A stretch of 64,000 nucleotides of DNA from Streptomyces xanthochromogenes (GCF_014650455.1 NZ_BMUZ01000014.1:186001-250000), one strand, 5' to 3'. Counted from the first letter of the stretch, positions 7,741 to 17,355 are shown. Notes: generated by a model not told the origin, from the letters alone. Made by a program: numbers and translations.

Positions 7741-8658
7741 GTGAGTGCTGCGACGACGCGAAGCCGTACCCCTGACCGCCTGTGCGCCGAGGCGGTCGAC
7801 CTAGCCCGCGAGGCGGCGGAGGAAGCCGCCGCGCCCGGCGTGGTCGGCGAGCACGTGACCCTCGTGTCGGAGGGCGACCGGGTCGTCACGCACTTCTTCG
7901 AGTGCAAGGAACCCGGCTACCGGGGCTGGCGCTGGGCGGTGACGGTCGCCCGGGCCTCCCGCGCCAAGCTGGTCACCCTCGACGAGACGGTTCTGCTGCC
8001 CGGGCCCGACGCCCTCCAGGCCCCCGAGTGGGTGCCGTGGAGCGAGCGGCTGCGGCCCGGCGACATGGGCCCCGGCGACCTGCTGCCGACGGAGGCCGAC
8101 GACCTGCGCCTCGAACCCGGCTACACCGGCGAGGACGCGCCGCCGCCGAACTCCGCGGTCTCCGATGAGATGGCCGAGCGGGTCGACGCGGAGGACGCCG
8201 AGCTGGCGGACCGGTCCGACGCGGCCCCCGCGGGCACCGCGCGCGGCTCCATCGCGGCCGTCGCCGACGAGCTCGGCATGCGGCGGGCGCGGGTCCTCTC
8301 GCGGTACGGGCTGCACGCCGCGGCCGACCGGTGGGAGGAGTCCTTCGGCGGGAAGACCGCCATGGCTCAGGCCGCGCCGGCCTCCTGCGAGTCCTGTGCG
8401 TTCCTCGTCCCGATCGCGGGGTCGCTGTCGCAGGCGTTCGGGATCTGCGCGAACGAGTTCGGTCCCGCGGACGGGCGTGTCGTGGCGCTCGACTACGGGT
8501 GCGGGGGGCATTCGGAGGCTGCGGTCATGCCGAAGCCGCCGCGCCCGGCCGCGCCGGTCCTGGACACGGTCGCCCCCGACCCGCTGCCGCTCCGCCCGGC
8601 CCGCGACGGCTCGGTCCCGGAGACCCCGGACCCCACGGACGACCTGGGCCACTCGTAA
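7741..8658 (+). CDS. DUF3027 domain protein
   Basis: A 305-residue actinobacterial protein of unknown function. Start GTG 7741 (VSAATTRSRTPD) follows GGAGAG at a good distance. The N-terminal half has the family signature HFFECKEPGYRGWRWAVTVA, about residue 58, and a VPWSERLRPGDMGPGDLLP block. The C-terminal half holds cysteines in a CESCAFLVP ... GICANEFGPADGR ... DYGCGGHSE arrangement that could bind a metal. The tail is Pro-rich and acidic. A composite intergenic repeat element begins right behind the stop codon. Confidence 0.88.
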   Translation: MSAATTRSRTPDRLCAEAVDLAREAAEEAAAPGVVGEHVTLVSEGDRVVTHFFECKEPGYRGWRWAVTVARASRAKLVTLDETVLLPGPDALQAPEWVPWSERLRPGDMGPGDLLPTEADDLRLEPGYTGEDAPPPNSAVSDEMAERVDAEDAELADRSDAAPAGTARGSIAAVADELGMRRARVLSRYGLHAAADRWEESFGGKTAMAQAAPASCESCAFLVPIAGSLSQAFGICANEFGPADGRVVALDYGCGGHSEAAVMPKPPRPAAPVLDTVAPDPLPLRPARDGSVPETPDPTDDLGHS

Positions 8659-8881
8659 CCCCGGGCACGCGGGGTCCCCTGGGGCTCCGCCCCAGACCCC
8701 GGGGGGTTTGCCCACCCGCCCGCCCGTGACTCGGGGTTGGTTGGTTCCGGCTCCCTGGGGCTGCGCCCCAGACCCCTGCGGGGGCTCCGCCCCCTGCACC
8801 CCCGTTCGCGCCTGAACGGCGCTCGTCCTCAATCGCCGGACAGGCTGAAATGCCCGATGCCGGCCAGCACCGGTATGGCCA
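8659..8881 (+). repeat. Head modules of composite intergenic element 1
   Basis: Directly after the DUF3027 stop come GGGGCTCCGCCCC (hairpin, 8681-8693), a stretch TTTGCCCACCCGCCCGCCCG, the sequence CGGGGTTGGTTGGTTCC, a second hairpin GGGGCTGCGCCCC, and then a module with the inverted repeat CGTTCGCGCCTGAACG at 8803-8818 followed by GCGCTCGTCCTCAA and CGCCGGACAGGCTG. The same parts in the same order recur behind the genes ending at 17355 and 50574. The hairpins could terminate transcription. Confidence 0.85.
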
Positions 8882-9165
8882 GGGGCGCGGGGAACTGCGC
8901 GACCAGCCACGCACGGTGCGAGGTCGACGGCGGGTTTTTGGGGGCGCGGGGAACTGCGCGACGAACCGCCCACGGTCCGCAGCCGAGAGCGGGTTGAGGG
9001 GCGCGGGGAACTGCGCGAGAAGCGACCATGGCCCGCAGCCGACGAGGGTTTTTGGGGGCGCACGGAACTGCGCGAGAAGCGACCACGGTGCGAGGTCGAC
9101 AGGGGGTTGGGGGCGCGGGGAACTGCGCGATCAGCCACGCACGGTCCGCACCCGAACAAACGGGA
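8882..9165 (+). repeat. Array of five ~57-bp units (element 1)
   Basis: Units start at 8882, 8941, 8998, 9055 and 9110. Each begins with the core GCGCGGGGAACTGCGCGA (preceded by GGG), whose ends can pair as GCGC/GCGC. A middle part follows in one of two forms, ACGGTGCGAGG or ACGGTCCGCAGCCGA, and then a GGGTT or GGGTTTTT joint. The rest of this gap (9166-9351) holds G-rich hairpins such as GGGGCGCAGCCCC and the start region of the next gene. Confidence 0.9.
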
Positions 9166-9351
9166 CCCGGGGCGCAGCCCCTGGAAGCCCCCCATTCCAC
9201 CCCCGGAGGGTTGCGGGAAGGGGCGGGGCGGGGCAAGACCCCGGGGCCCGGGGCGGAGCCCCGGTGGGGGGAAATTGAAGGGCTCGGCCCGGCGCGCGGT
9301 ACCTTCGGGCCGCGGTCCCGGCACGCGGGGCAGGACAGAGCGGAGTACGGC

Positions 9352-12300
9352 GTGATCGTCAAGGCGATGGCGGCCGAAGGGGCCGACCCCTTCGGGACGG
9401 CGCGGCTGCGGCGCGGGGTCCTGAACGCCTGGGGCGCGGCCCCGGCCAGGTTCCGCGAGGACGCCAACGCCGAGGAGGACCTCGCACTGGGCGGCTACCG
9501 CGACCGCCTGATCGTGGAGCTCGCCCAGAACGCCGCCGACGCGGCGGCCAGGGCGAACACCACGGGCCGCCTCCGGCTGACCCTCCACCCGGCGGCCCAG
9601 GACACCCCGGCCGTGCTGGCCGCGGCCAACACCGGCACCCCGCTGGACGCCGTCGGCGTCGAGTCCCTGTCCACGCTGCGCGCCAGCGCCAAGCGCGCCG
9701 ACACCGAGGTCGCCGTGGGGCGCTTCGGCGTCGGGTTCGCCGCGGTGCTCGCCGTCAGCGACGAGCCCGCCGTGGTGGGGCGCACCGGCGGCGTGCGCTG
9801 GTCGCTCGCCGAGGCCCGCGAACTGGCCGCCGACGCCGCCCTCGCCAGCCCCGGCCTCGGCGACGAACTGCGCCGCCGCGACGGACACGTACCGCTGCTG
9901 AGGCTGCCGATGCCCGCCGAGGGCGCCGCCCCCGAGGGCTACGACACCGTCGTGGTGCTGCCCCTGCGCGACGGCACCGCCGAGGACCTCGTGCGCCGCC
10001 TGCTCGACGGCATCGACGACGCCCTGCTGCTCACCCTTCCCGGCCTGACCGAAATCGTCGTCGAAACCCCGGACGCCACACGGGTGTTGAGGCGGTCGGT
10101 GCACGACGCGCATGTGCACATCGACGACAGCCGGGACGAATCCATTCACCGCTGGCGGACGGTCAGTCACCACGGCCCCATTGGCAAGGAGTTGCTCGCC
10201 GACCGGCCCGTCGAGGAGCGGCTGCGCCCGCACTGGACGGTGACCTGGGCGGTCCCGGTCGACGAGGACGGCGCGCCCGAACGGCCCCGCACCGCCGCGG
10301 TGGTGCACGCGCCGACCCCGACCGATGAGCCGCTCGGCGTGCCCGCGCTGCTCATCGCCTCGTTCCCGCTCGACACCGCGCGGCGCCACCCCGCGCCCGG
10401 CCTGCTCACCGACTTCCTGGTGCAGCGCGCGGCCGACGCGTACGCCGAACTCCTGGGCGCCTGGCGTCCGGTGTCGACCGGCGTCGTCGACCTGGTGCCG
10501 GGGCCGCTCGGACGGGGCGAACTGGACGGTGCGCTGCGCGCGGCCGTGCTGAAGCGGCTGCCCCGGGTCGCGTTCCTGGCGCCCGCCGCGCCCACCGAGG
10601 AACTCGTCGCACTGCGCCCCTTCGAGGCGGAGGTCGTCGAGGGCGCGGGCGTGGACACGGTGCGCGTGCTCGCCGAAGTGCTGCCCACGCTGCTGCCCGC
10701 CGGACTCGAACGACGCCCGGAACTGAGGGCGTTGGAAGTCGGGCGGCTCTCGCTCGGCGACGCCATCGAGCGGATCGCGGGGGCCGAACGTGACCCCGAG
10801 TGGTGGCACCGGCTGTACGACACGCTCGCCGGGGTCGACCCCGACCGGCTGTCCGGGCTTCCGGTGCCGCTCGTGGGCGGCCGTACCGCGATCGGCCCCC
10901 GGCAGATCCTGCTTCCGCTCGCCGACACCCCCTTGGACCTGGGGCGTCTCGGCCTGAAGGTGGCCCACCCGGACGCGGCCCACCCGCTGCTCGAAAAGCT
11001 CGGCGCGCTGCCCGCGACCCCACGCGCCGTACTGACGACCCCTCAGGTGCGGGCGGCCGTGGCGGCCTCGCTCGACAGTGGGGAGGTCTGGGACGAGGAC
11101 GGCGGGCTCGATGCGGACGAACTCGCCGACACCGTACTGACGTTGGTGCGCGAGGCGAACCTCGAACCCGGCGACGAGCCCTGGCTCGGTGCGCTCGCCC
11201 TGCCCGACGAGGACGGAGAACTGGCCCCGGCCGGTGAGCTCGTACTCCCCGGGTCGCCCTTCGCCGCCGTCATCCGCGAGGGTGAACTTGCCCACGTGGA
11301 ACGGGAGTTGGCGGACCGATGGGGCGAGCAGCCGCTGACCGCCTGCGGAGTGCTCGCCACGTTCGCCCTCGTGCGGGCGACGGACGTCGTCCTGGACCCG
11401 GACGAACTGGAGCCCCGCGAAGGGGACTTCGCCGAGCCGGACGACGCGGGACTGCTCGACGCGGTCGACGTGTGGTGCGAGGACGTCCTGGACCGGCTGC
11501 CCGAATCGCCGGTTCCGCCGGTCGCCACGGAGATCGTCGCGATCCGCGACCTCGACCTGGTCGACGACGAGGCCTGGCCGCAGGCGCTGGCCCTGCTCGC
11601 GCAGCCGCCGCTGCGGGACGCCTTGGTCCAGCCCGTGCGCGTCCTGCTGCCCGACGGCACGACGGAGTCCGTACGCCCCTACACCGCGTGGTGGCTGCGG
11701 GACCATCCGGTGCTGGCCGGGCGTCGCCCCGCGGGCCTGCGTGCGGCCGGCTCCGACCCGTTGCTCTCCGGTCTGTACGAGTCCGTGGACGCGACGGGCT
11801 TCGACGACGCGCAGGTCCTGCGGGCGCTCGGCGTACGCACCTCGGTGGCCGCGCTGCTCGACGAGCCGGGCGGTGCGGCGGAACTCCTCGGCCGCCTGGC
11901 CGACGCGGACCGCCCGGTGTCGGCCCCTCAACTCCACCCCCTCTACACGGCGTTGGCGGACCTCGACCCCGAGCAGGTCACGCTGCCGGACGAGTTGCGC
12001 GCGGTGGTGGACGGGGAGGTGCGGGTGGTCGACGCGGCGGACGCGGTCGTGGCGGACGCCCCGGACCTGCTGCCCCTCGCCGCCGGCCTGCCCCTGCTCC
12101 CGGTCGCCCCCGCGCGGGCGGCCGAGCTCGCGGAGCTGCTCCAGGTGGGACGGCTCGGCGAGGCGGCGGCAGCGGAGGTGACGTCCGAGGGCGTCGAGCA
12201 CGCGGTGCCGGAGGCGGTGCGGGCTCTGCTGGGCCCCGGTGCGCCGTCGACGTACGTCGAGCACGAGGAACTCCGGGCGGGTGGAGTGGAGCTGGACTGG

Positions 12301-12462
12301 CGTCGCTCGCCCGACGGTACGGTCCACGCGTCCACCCTGGAGGGGGTGGCGGCGGGCCTCGCCTGGGCGGCCGCCCAGTGGCCCCGCCGCTTCGAGGTGG
12401 CGGCCCTCCTGGAGGACCCGTCGCGCACGGCCGAACTCGCGACGGCCCGCTGGTTCGACTAG
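9352..12462 (+). CDS. Sacsin/Hsp90-like GHKL ATPase-domain protein
   Basis: Large cytosolic protein of 1036 residues. The N-terminal 250 residues resemble the ATPase domain of sacsin and Hsp90: the N-box is IVELAQNAADAA (near residue 60), then an ANTGTPLDAVGVESLSTLRA segment in the place of the G1 box, and RFGVGFAAVLAV as G2-like glycine motif. The remainder is acidic, Leu- and Asp-rich, with no motif I recognise. GTG 9352 has CGGAG five bases before it; ATG 9367 (MAAEGADP) is an alternative. The 324 bp of open frame upstream are intergenic repeats translated and should not be counted. It may be a chaperone-like protein, but its partner is unknown. Confidence 0.8.
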   Translation: MIVKAMAAEGADPFGTARLRRGVLNAWGAAPARFREDANAEEDLALGGYRDRLIVELAQNAADAAARANTTGRLRLTLHPAAQDTPAVLAAANTGTPLDAVGVESLSTLRASAKRADTEVAVGRFGVGFAAVLAVSDEPAVVGRTGGVRWSLAEARELAADAALASPGLGDELRRRDGHVPLLRLPMPAEGAAPEGYDTVVVLPLRDGTAEDLVRRLLDGIDDALLLTLPGLTEIVVETPDATRVLRRSVHDAHVHIDDSRDESIHRWRTVSHHGPIGKELLADRPVEERLRPHWTVTWAVPVDEDGAPERPRTAAVVHAPTPTDEPLGVPALLIASFPLDTARRHPAPGLLTDFLVQRAADAYAELLGAWRPVSTGVVDLVPGPLGRGELDGALRAAVLKRLPRVAFLAPAAPTEELVALRPFEAEVVEGAGVDTVRVLAEVLPTLLPAGLERRPELRALEVGRLSLGDAIERIAGAERDPEWWHRLYDTLAGVDPDRLSGLPVPLVGGRTAIGPRQILLPLADTPLDLGRLGLKVAHPDAAHPLLEKLGALPATPRAVLTTPQVRAAVAASLDSGEVWDEDGGLDADELADTVLTLVREANLEPGDEPWLGALALPDEDGELAPAGELVLPGSPFAAVIREGELAHVERELADRWGEQPLTACGVLATFALVRATDVVLDPDELEPREGDFAEPDDAGLLDAVDVWCEDVLDRLPESPVPPVATEIVAIRDLDLVDDEAWPQALALLAQPPLRDALVQPVRVLLPDGTTESVRPYTAWWLRDHPVLAGRRPAGLRAAGSDPLLSGLYESVDATGFDDAQVLRALGVRTSVAALLDEPGGAAELLGRLADADRPVSAPQLHPLYTALADLDPEQVTLPDELRAVVDGEVRVVDAADAVVADAPDLLPLAAGLPLLPVAPARAAELAELLQVGRLGEAAAAEVTSEGVEHAVPEAVRALLGPGAPSTYVEHEELRAGGVELDWRRSPDGTVHASTLEGVAAGLAWAAAQWPRRFEVAALLEDPSRTAELATARWFD

Positions 12463-12826
12463 CGGGGCGTACGCCGGGGCTCCGCCCCGGGCCCCGGGTT
12501 TTGGCCCCTCCCCGCCCCTTCCCTCAACCCTCCGGGGGTGGGTGGGGATGGTAAGGGCTTCCGGGGGCTGCGCCCCCGGGCCCCCTGGTTCGGCTGCGAA
12601 CCGTAGGGGCCGTTCGCGCAGTTCCCCGCGCCCCTAGCAGCGCCGGGTGCTGGGACACCTACAGCCCGTCCGGCGTTTGAGGACGAGCGCCGTTCAGGCG
12701 CGTACGGGGGTCTGGGGGCGGAGCCCCCAGGGTCCTTTAACCCCCGGAGGGTCTCGGGAAGGGGCGGGGCGGGGGCCAAACCGGGGTCTGGGGCGGAGCC
12801 CCAGGGGGCCGGGGCCGCCGAGGGGC
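12463..12826 (-). repeat. Composite intergenic element 2 between convergent genes
   Basis: Read on the minus strand from the P-type ATPase stop, this gap has the same order of parts as element 1: a GGGGCTCCGCCCC hairpin, a C-rich stretch, another hairpin, the module with CGTACGCGCCTGAACG (12691-12706, one base off the usual form), GCGCTCGTCCTCAA, and a single ~57-bp unit with the core GCGCGGGGAACTGCGCGA (12614-12631). It closes with GGGGGCGCAGCCCCC. Hairpins here may terminate transcripts from both sides. Confidence 0.85.
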
Positions 12827-15244
12827 CTAGTCCGGGTAGCGGAGCGTTACGCGGCGCCACACCAGTTCCAGCAGGGCCGACGCCAGCACCGCAATGCCGA
12901 CGGCGGTCCACGGCATGACCGCGCCGACCAGCTTCAGGGCGAAGAAGTTCTGCAGCCACGGCACGGCGAGGACCAGCAGGAACGCCACCCCCATGGCGAC
13001 GACCAGGGCGATCCGCCACCACGTGTAGGGGCGGGCGATGATCGCCAGGACCCACATGGAGACCAGGAAGAGGGTCAGCGTCGTGACGCTGGTCTCCGCG
13101 TCCAGGTCGCCGGGACCGGTGTAGTACGCCCGGGCGATCATGTACATCACGAACGTGGCCACCGCCGCGATGACCCCGCTGGGAATCGCGTACCGCATCA
13201 CCCGCCGCACGAAGTGCGGTTTGGCGCGCTCCTTGTTGGGCGCGAGGGCGAGGAAGAACGCCGGGATGCCGATGGTGAAGGTGGACAGGAGCGTCAAGTG
13301 CCTCGGCAGGAAGGGGTATTCGACCTGGAAGCAGACCACGAGGACCGCGAGCAGGACCGAGTACACCGTCTTGGTGAGGAACAGCGTGGCCACCCGCGTG
13401 ATGTTGCCGATCACGCGCCGCCCCTCCGCCACCACCGAGGGCAGCGTCGCGAAGCTGTTGTTGAGCAGGACGATCTGGGCGACGGCCCGGGTCGCCTCCG
13501 AGCCCGAGCCCATGCTCACGCCGATGTCGGCGTCCTTCAGCGCCAGCACGTCGTTCACGCCGTCGCCGGTCATCGCGACGGTGTGCCCGCGTGACTGGAG
13601 GGCCGCCACCATGTCGCGCTTCTGCTGCGGGGTGACCCGGCCGAAGACCGAGTTGGAGTCGAGGACGTCGGCCATCTCGCCCTGGTCGGTGGGGAGTTGG
13701 CGGGCGTCGACCGTATCGGCCGCGCCGTGCAGGCCGAGCTTCCCGGCGACCGCGCCGACGGAGACCGCGTTGTCGCCGGAGATGACCTTGGCCTTGACGT
13801 TCTGCTCGTCGAAGTAGCGCAGGGTGTCGGCCGCGTCCGGCCGCAGGCGCTGTTCGAGGACGACGAGTGCGGTGGCCTCGGCGTCGGAGGCGACGGCAGG
13901 GTCGTCGAGGTCGCGCGATGCGCGGGCGAGCAGCAGGACGCGCAGGCCCTGTTCGTTGAGCGCGTCGATCTCCGCGAGCGCCGGGTCGCCGGTCTCCAGC
14001 AGGACGTCGGGCGCGCCGAGGAGCCAGGTGCTGTTCTCGCCGTCGCCCTCGCTGAACGCGGCGCCGCTGTACTTGCGGGCCGAGGAGAACGGGAGCGACT
14101 CGGTGCAGCGCCACACCTCGCTGTCCGGGTAGGCGTCGATGATCGCCTGGAGGGAGGCGTTGGGCCGCGGGTCGGACTCGCCCAGGGCGCCGAGCACCTT
14201 GCGTACGTACGCCTCGTCCGAGCCGTTCAGCGGGCGCAGCTCGGTGACGTCCATGCCGCCCTCGGTGAGCGTGCCCGTCTTGTCGAGGCACACCACGTCG
14301 ACGCGGGCCAGGCCCTCGATCGCGGGCAGTTCCTGCACCAGGCACTGCTTGCGGCCGAGCCGGATGACGCCGATCGCGAAGGCCACCGAGGTCAGGAGGA
14401 CGAGCCCTTCGGGGATCATCGGGACGATGCCGCCCACGGTACGGGCGATGGAGTCCTTGAAGTTGTTGTCCTTGACGACCAGTTGGCTGATGACCAGGCC
14501 GAGTGCGGTGGGGATCATCATCCACGTGACGTACTTGAGGATGGTGGAGATGCCACTGCGCAGCTCGGAGTGGACGAGCGTGAACCGGCTGGCCTCCTCG
14601 GCCAGTTGAGCCGCGTACGCCTCTCGGCCGACCTTGGTGGCGGTGAACGCGCCGCCGCCCGCGACCACGAAGGCGCCCGACATCATCTTGTCGCCGGGCT
14701 TCTTCAGGACGGGGTCGGCCTCACCGGTCAGCAGGGACTCGTCGACCTCCAGGCCCTCCGCCTCGACCGCCTCGCCGTCCACCACGATCTTGTCGCCGGG
14801 GCCGAGCTCGATGACGTCGCCGAGCACGATCTCGGAGGTGGATACCTCCACGGCCTGCCCGTCGCGCCGCACGGTCGGCTTGGCCTCGCCGATGACCGCG
14901 AGCCCGTCCAGGGTCTTCTTGGCCCGCATCTCCTGGATGATGCCGATGCCGGTGTTGGCGATGATGACGAAGCCGAAGAGGCTGTCCTGGATCGGCGCGA
15001 CGACCAGCATGATCGCCCAGAGCACACCGATGATCGCGTTGAACCGGGTGAAGACGTTGCCGCGGACGATCTCCGCGGTGGAGCGACTGCTGCGTACGGG
15101 AACGTCGTTGACCTCGCCGCGCGCCACCCGCTCGGCGACCTCGGCCGTCGTCAGACCGCCGGCCCGCCGCGCCGTCGCGGGGCACTTCATGGGGTGGACG
15201 GGGTCGAGTTCCGCCCCGGCGTCGATGTTGGCGGGCTGCGTCAT
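12827..15244 (-). CDS. ctpE: P-type cation ATPase, CtpE-like
   Basis: Membrane cation pump of 805 residues. It shows the TGEA motif of the actuator domain (173-176), PEGL in membrane helix 4 (278-281), DKTGTLT with the phosphorylated Asp321, and TGDGVNDVLALKDADIG in the hinge. By my recollection it aligns along most of its length with mycobacterial CtpE, including VFTRFNAIIGVLWAIML, LVQELPAIEGLARVDVVC and FLTKTVYSVLLA. CtpE is reported as a calcium transporter, but no ion can be assigned from sequence alone. The ATG at 15244 lacks a strong ribosome site. The DUF2530 gene upstream reads in the same direction. Confidence 0.88.
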   Translation of the reverse strand: MTQPANIDAGAELDPVHPMKCPATARRAGGLTTAEVAERVARGEVNDVPVRSSRSTAEIVRGNVFTRFNAIIGVLWAIMLVVAPIQDSLFGFVIIANTGIGIIQEMRAKKTLDGLAVIGEAKPTVRRDGQAVEVSTSEIVLGDVIELGPGDKIVVDGEAVEAEGLEVDESLLTGEADPVLKKPGDKMMSGAFVVAGGGAFTATKVGREAYAAQLAEEASRFTLVHSELRSGISTILKYVTWMMIPTALGLVISQLVVKDNNFKDSIARTVGGIVPMIPEGLVLLTSVAFAIGVIRLGRKQCLVQELPAIEGLARVDVVCLDKTGTLTEGGMDVTELRPLNGSDEAYVRKVLGALGESDPRPNASLQAIIDAYPDSEVWRCTESLPFSSARKYSGAAFSEGDGENSTWLLGAPDVLLETGDPALAEIDALNEQGLRVLLLARASRDLDDPAVASDAEATALVVLEQRLRPDAADTLRYFDEQNVKAKVISGDNAVSVGAVAGKLGLHGAADTVDARQLPTDQGEMADVLDSNSVFGRVTPQQKRDMVAALQSRGHTVAMTGDGVNDVLALKDADIGVSMGSGSEATRAVAQIVLLNNSFATLPSVVAEGRRVIGNITRVATLFLTKTVYSVLLAVLVVCFQVEYPFLPRHLTLLSTFTIGIPAFFLALAPNKERAKPHFVRRVMRYAIPSGVIAAVATFVMYMIARAYYTGPGDLDAETSVTTLTLFLVSMWVLAIIARPYTWWRIALVVAMGVAFLLVLAVPWLQNFFALKLVGAVMPWTAVGIAVLASALLELVWRRVTLRYPD

Positions 15245-15350
15245 GATTTCGACGGTACGGGGGGTTCGGGCGCTTCACCTGCCGGGGAGGCCGAACATCC
15301 GACCCTGGGAGGAGACGAATGGTCCTCCGGCCGTACGCAGGTCCCGCGGG

Positions 15351-15641
15351 TCAGAGACTTTCGGCCCTTGTGCCCGTCGTGCCGCTGTCCGCCTGCTGTG
15401 CGGCGTGCCGCTTGAGGGCGGCGTCGCGGCCGCGGACGTACCAGATGCCGATGAGGCCGAGGCCGCCGCCGGCCAGGCAGGTCCACACCCACCACAGGTG
15501 GCCGTGGTCGTCGAACCAGCCGTAGAAGGGGAGCTGGACGAGGAAGAGGACGAACCAGAGGATCGTGCCGCCGGTGATGGTGGCGACCACGGGGCCCTCA
15601 AGGGGCTCCGGCGCCTCGTGCTGGGGTGTCCACTTCGCCAT
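15351..15641 (-). CDS. DUF2530 family membrane protein
   Basis: A 96-residue protein with two membrane helices: ITGGTILWFVLFLVQLPFYG and a second containing WWVWTCLAGGGLGLIGIWYV. These blocks are typical of DUF2530 in actinobacteria. The N-terminus (MAKWTPQHEAPEPLEGP) and the C-terminal tail (RGRDAALKRHAAQQ) should both be cytoplasmic. Start ATG 15641. It lies 106 bp upstream of the P-type ATPase gene in the same direction and could share its message. Function unknown. Confidence 0.85.
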   Translation of the reverse strand: MAKWTPQHEAPEPLEGPVVATITGGTILWFVLFLVQLPFYGWFDDHGHLWWVWTCLAGGGLGLIGIWYVRGRDAALKRHAAQQADSGTTGTRAESL

Positions 15642-15791
15642 GCGATCAGTGTAGGGCGCGCTCTTTCGCGTCCTTTCGCGGGAATCCGGACACCGACGGA
15701 CGCACGGCCGGAGGCCGGAAACGCACCTGGTCGGGGGCGGTCGGCCCTTGGCGTTGCAGGGGTCTACGCGCGGAGATGGTGATCTTCGACT

Positions 15792-15803
15792 TATGTATTC
15801 ATA
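15792..15803. promoter_or_regulatory. AT-rich patch with small palindrome upstream of purine permease
   Basis: The 260-bp gap between the divergent DUF2530 and permease genes has an AT-rich stretch (about 15780-15850) unlike its surroundings. It includes TATG-TATT-CATA at 15792-15803, about 100 bp before the permease start. This could be an operator or promoter part; no known consensus is matched. Confidence 0.25.
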
Positions 15804-15900
15804 CTGAAACGGCTTACGGCTGACTCATTCTGTTCGTTAAAACGTCCAAAGAAGCTCGGGTACGTGCCGTTTCCCCGCCCCTTCACGACTGAGGTTTCGC

Positions 15901-17355
15901 ATGCCCTCCTCGGCCCCCGACACGGTCGACGCCGCAGCTCAGCCGCCGGTGCCCAGCAGGCCGACCAACGGCCTCGACCGCTACTTCAAGATCTCCGAGC
16001 GGGGTTCCACCCTGGCCCGTGAGGTCCGTGGCGGATTCGCGACCTTCTTCGCGATGGCCTACATCATCGTGCTGAACCCGATCATCCTCGGCAGCGCCAA
16101 GGACATGTACGGGCACCAGCTCAACAGCGGCCAGTTGGTCACCGCCACCGTGCTCACCGCGGCCTTCACCACGCTGCTCATGGGCGTCATCGGCAACGTG
16201 CCGATCGCGCTCGCGGCGGGGCTCGGCGTGAACACCGTGGTCGCCCTCCAGCTGGCGCCCCGGATGAGCTGGCCCGACGCCATGGGCATGGTCGTCCTGG
16301 CCGGCATCGTCGTGATGCTCCTGGTCGCCACCGGCCTGCGCGAGCGCGTCATGAACGCGGTGCCGCTGGGCCTGCGCAAGGGCATCGCCATCGGCATCGG
16401 CCTGTTCATCATGCTGATCGGCCTCGTCGACTCGGGCTTCGTCTCGCGCATGCCGGACGCCGCGCACACCACCGTGCCGCTGGAACTCGGCGGCAACGGG
16501 CACCTGCTCGGCTGGCCCGTCCTGGTCTTCGTCCTCGGCGTGCTGCTCACGCTCGCGCTGATGGTCCGCAAGGTGCCGGGCGCGATCCTGATCTCCATCG
16601 TGGCGATGACCGTCCTCGCGATGATCATCAACGCGGTGGCGACCGTGCCGTCCTGGGGTCTGACCACCCCGAAGTGGCCGGGCAACCCCGTCGACACCCC
16701 GGACTTCGGTCTTGTCGGCCAGGTCAGCCTGTTCGGCGGCTTCTCCAGGGTCGGCGTCCTGACCGGCATCCTCTTCGTCTTCACCGTGCTGCTCTCGTGC
16801 TTCTTCGACGCGATGGGCACGATCATGGGCATCAGCGACGAGGCGGGCCTGACCGACGCCCAGGGCAACATGCCCGGCATGAACAAGGTCCTGTTCGTCG
16901 ACGGCATCGCGGTCGCGGTGGGCGGCGCGTCGTCCTCGTCGGCCACCACCTGCTTCGTGGAGTCCACGGCGGGCGTCGGCGAGGGGGCCCGTACGGGCCT
17001 CGCGAACGTGGTCACCGGCGGGCTCTTCACCGTGGCCCTCTTCCTGACCCCGCTCGCCACGATGGTGCCCTCGCAGGCGGCCACCCCCGCGCTGCTCGCG
17101 GTCGGCTTCCTGATCCTGTCCGGCTCGATCCGCGAGATCGACTGGGCGGACTGGACGATCGCCATCCCGGCCTTCGTGACGATGCTGATGATGCCGTTCA
17201 CGTACTCGATCACCAACGGCATCGGGATGGGCTTCATCACCTTCACGGTCCTGCGGCTGGTGGCCGGGCGGGCCCGCGAGATCCCGGTCGCGATGTACAT
17301 CGTCTCGGCGGTGTTCGCCTTCTACTACCTGATGCCGGCGCTGGGCCTGACCTGA
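15901..17355 (+). CDS. NCS2/AzgA-type purine permease
   Basis: Proton-coupled importer for adenine, guanine or hypoxanthine, 484 residues with about twelve membrane segments. AzgA-group features are LDRYFKISERGSTLAREVRG at the N-terminus, GGFATFFAMAYIIVLNP in the first helix, LAAGLGVNTVVA, and the conserved LLSCFFDAMGTIMGISDEAG and SSSATTCFVESTAGVGEGARTG blocks that line the substrate site. Start ATG 15901. It is divergent from DUF2530. The exact purine is an inference; hpt further along the window would use the imported base. Confidence 0.9.
   Translation: MPSSAPDTVDAAAQPPVPSRPTNGLDRYFKISERGSTLAREVRGGFATFFAMAYIIVLNPIILGSAKDMYGHQLNSGQLVTATVLTAAFTTLLMGVIGNVPIALAAGLGVNTVVALQLAPRMSWPDAMGMVVLAGIVVMLLVATGLRERVMNAVPLGLRKGIAIGIGLFIMLIGLVDSGFVSRMPDAAHTTVPLELGGNGHLLGWPVLVFVLGVLLTLALMVRKVPGAILISIVAMTVLAMIINAVATVPSWGLTTPKWPGNPVDTPDFGLVGQVSLFGGFSRVGVLTGILFVFTVLLSCFFDAMGTIMGISDEAGLTDAQGNMPGMNKVLFVDGIAVAVGGASSSSATTCFVESTAGVGEGARTGLANVVTGGLFTVALFLTPLATMVPSQAATPALLAVGFLILSGSIREIDWADWTIAIPAFVTMLMMPFTYSITNGIGMGFITFTVLRLVAGRAREIPVAMYIVSAVFAFYYLMPALGLT

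Noticed and set aside
8882..9165. CRISPR-like array
   Set aside because: There is a short regular core with intervening sequence, but the intervening parts are two alternating types shared between three distant arrays, the core is not exactly conserved, and no cas gene is present.
9028..9351. N-terminal extension of the sacsin-like protein
   Set aside because: The open frame continues upstream but translates the intergenic array; GTG 9352 with CGGAG is the credible start.
7801..12327. 1508-codon open frame on the minus strand
   Set aside because: It is antisense to the DUF3027 and sacsin-like genes and runs through repeat arrays. Its product is Arg/Gly/Gln-rich without motifs; long open shadow frames are expected at this G+C content.
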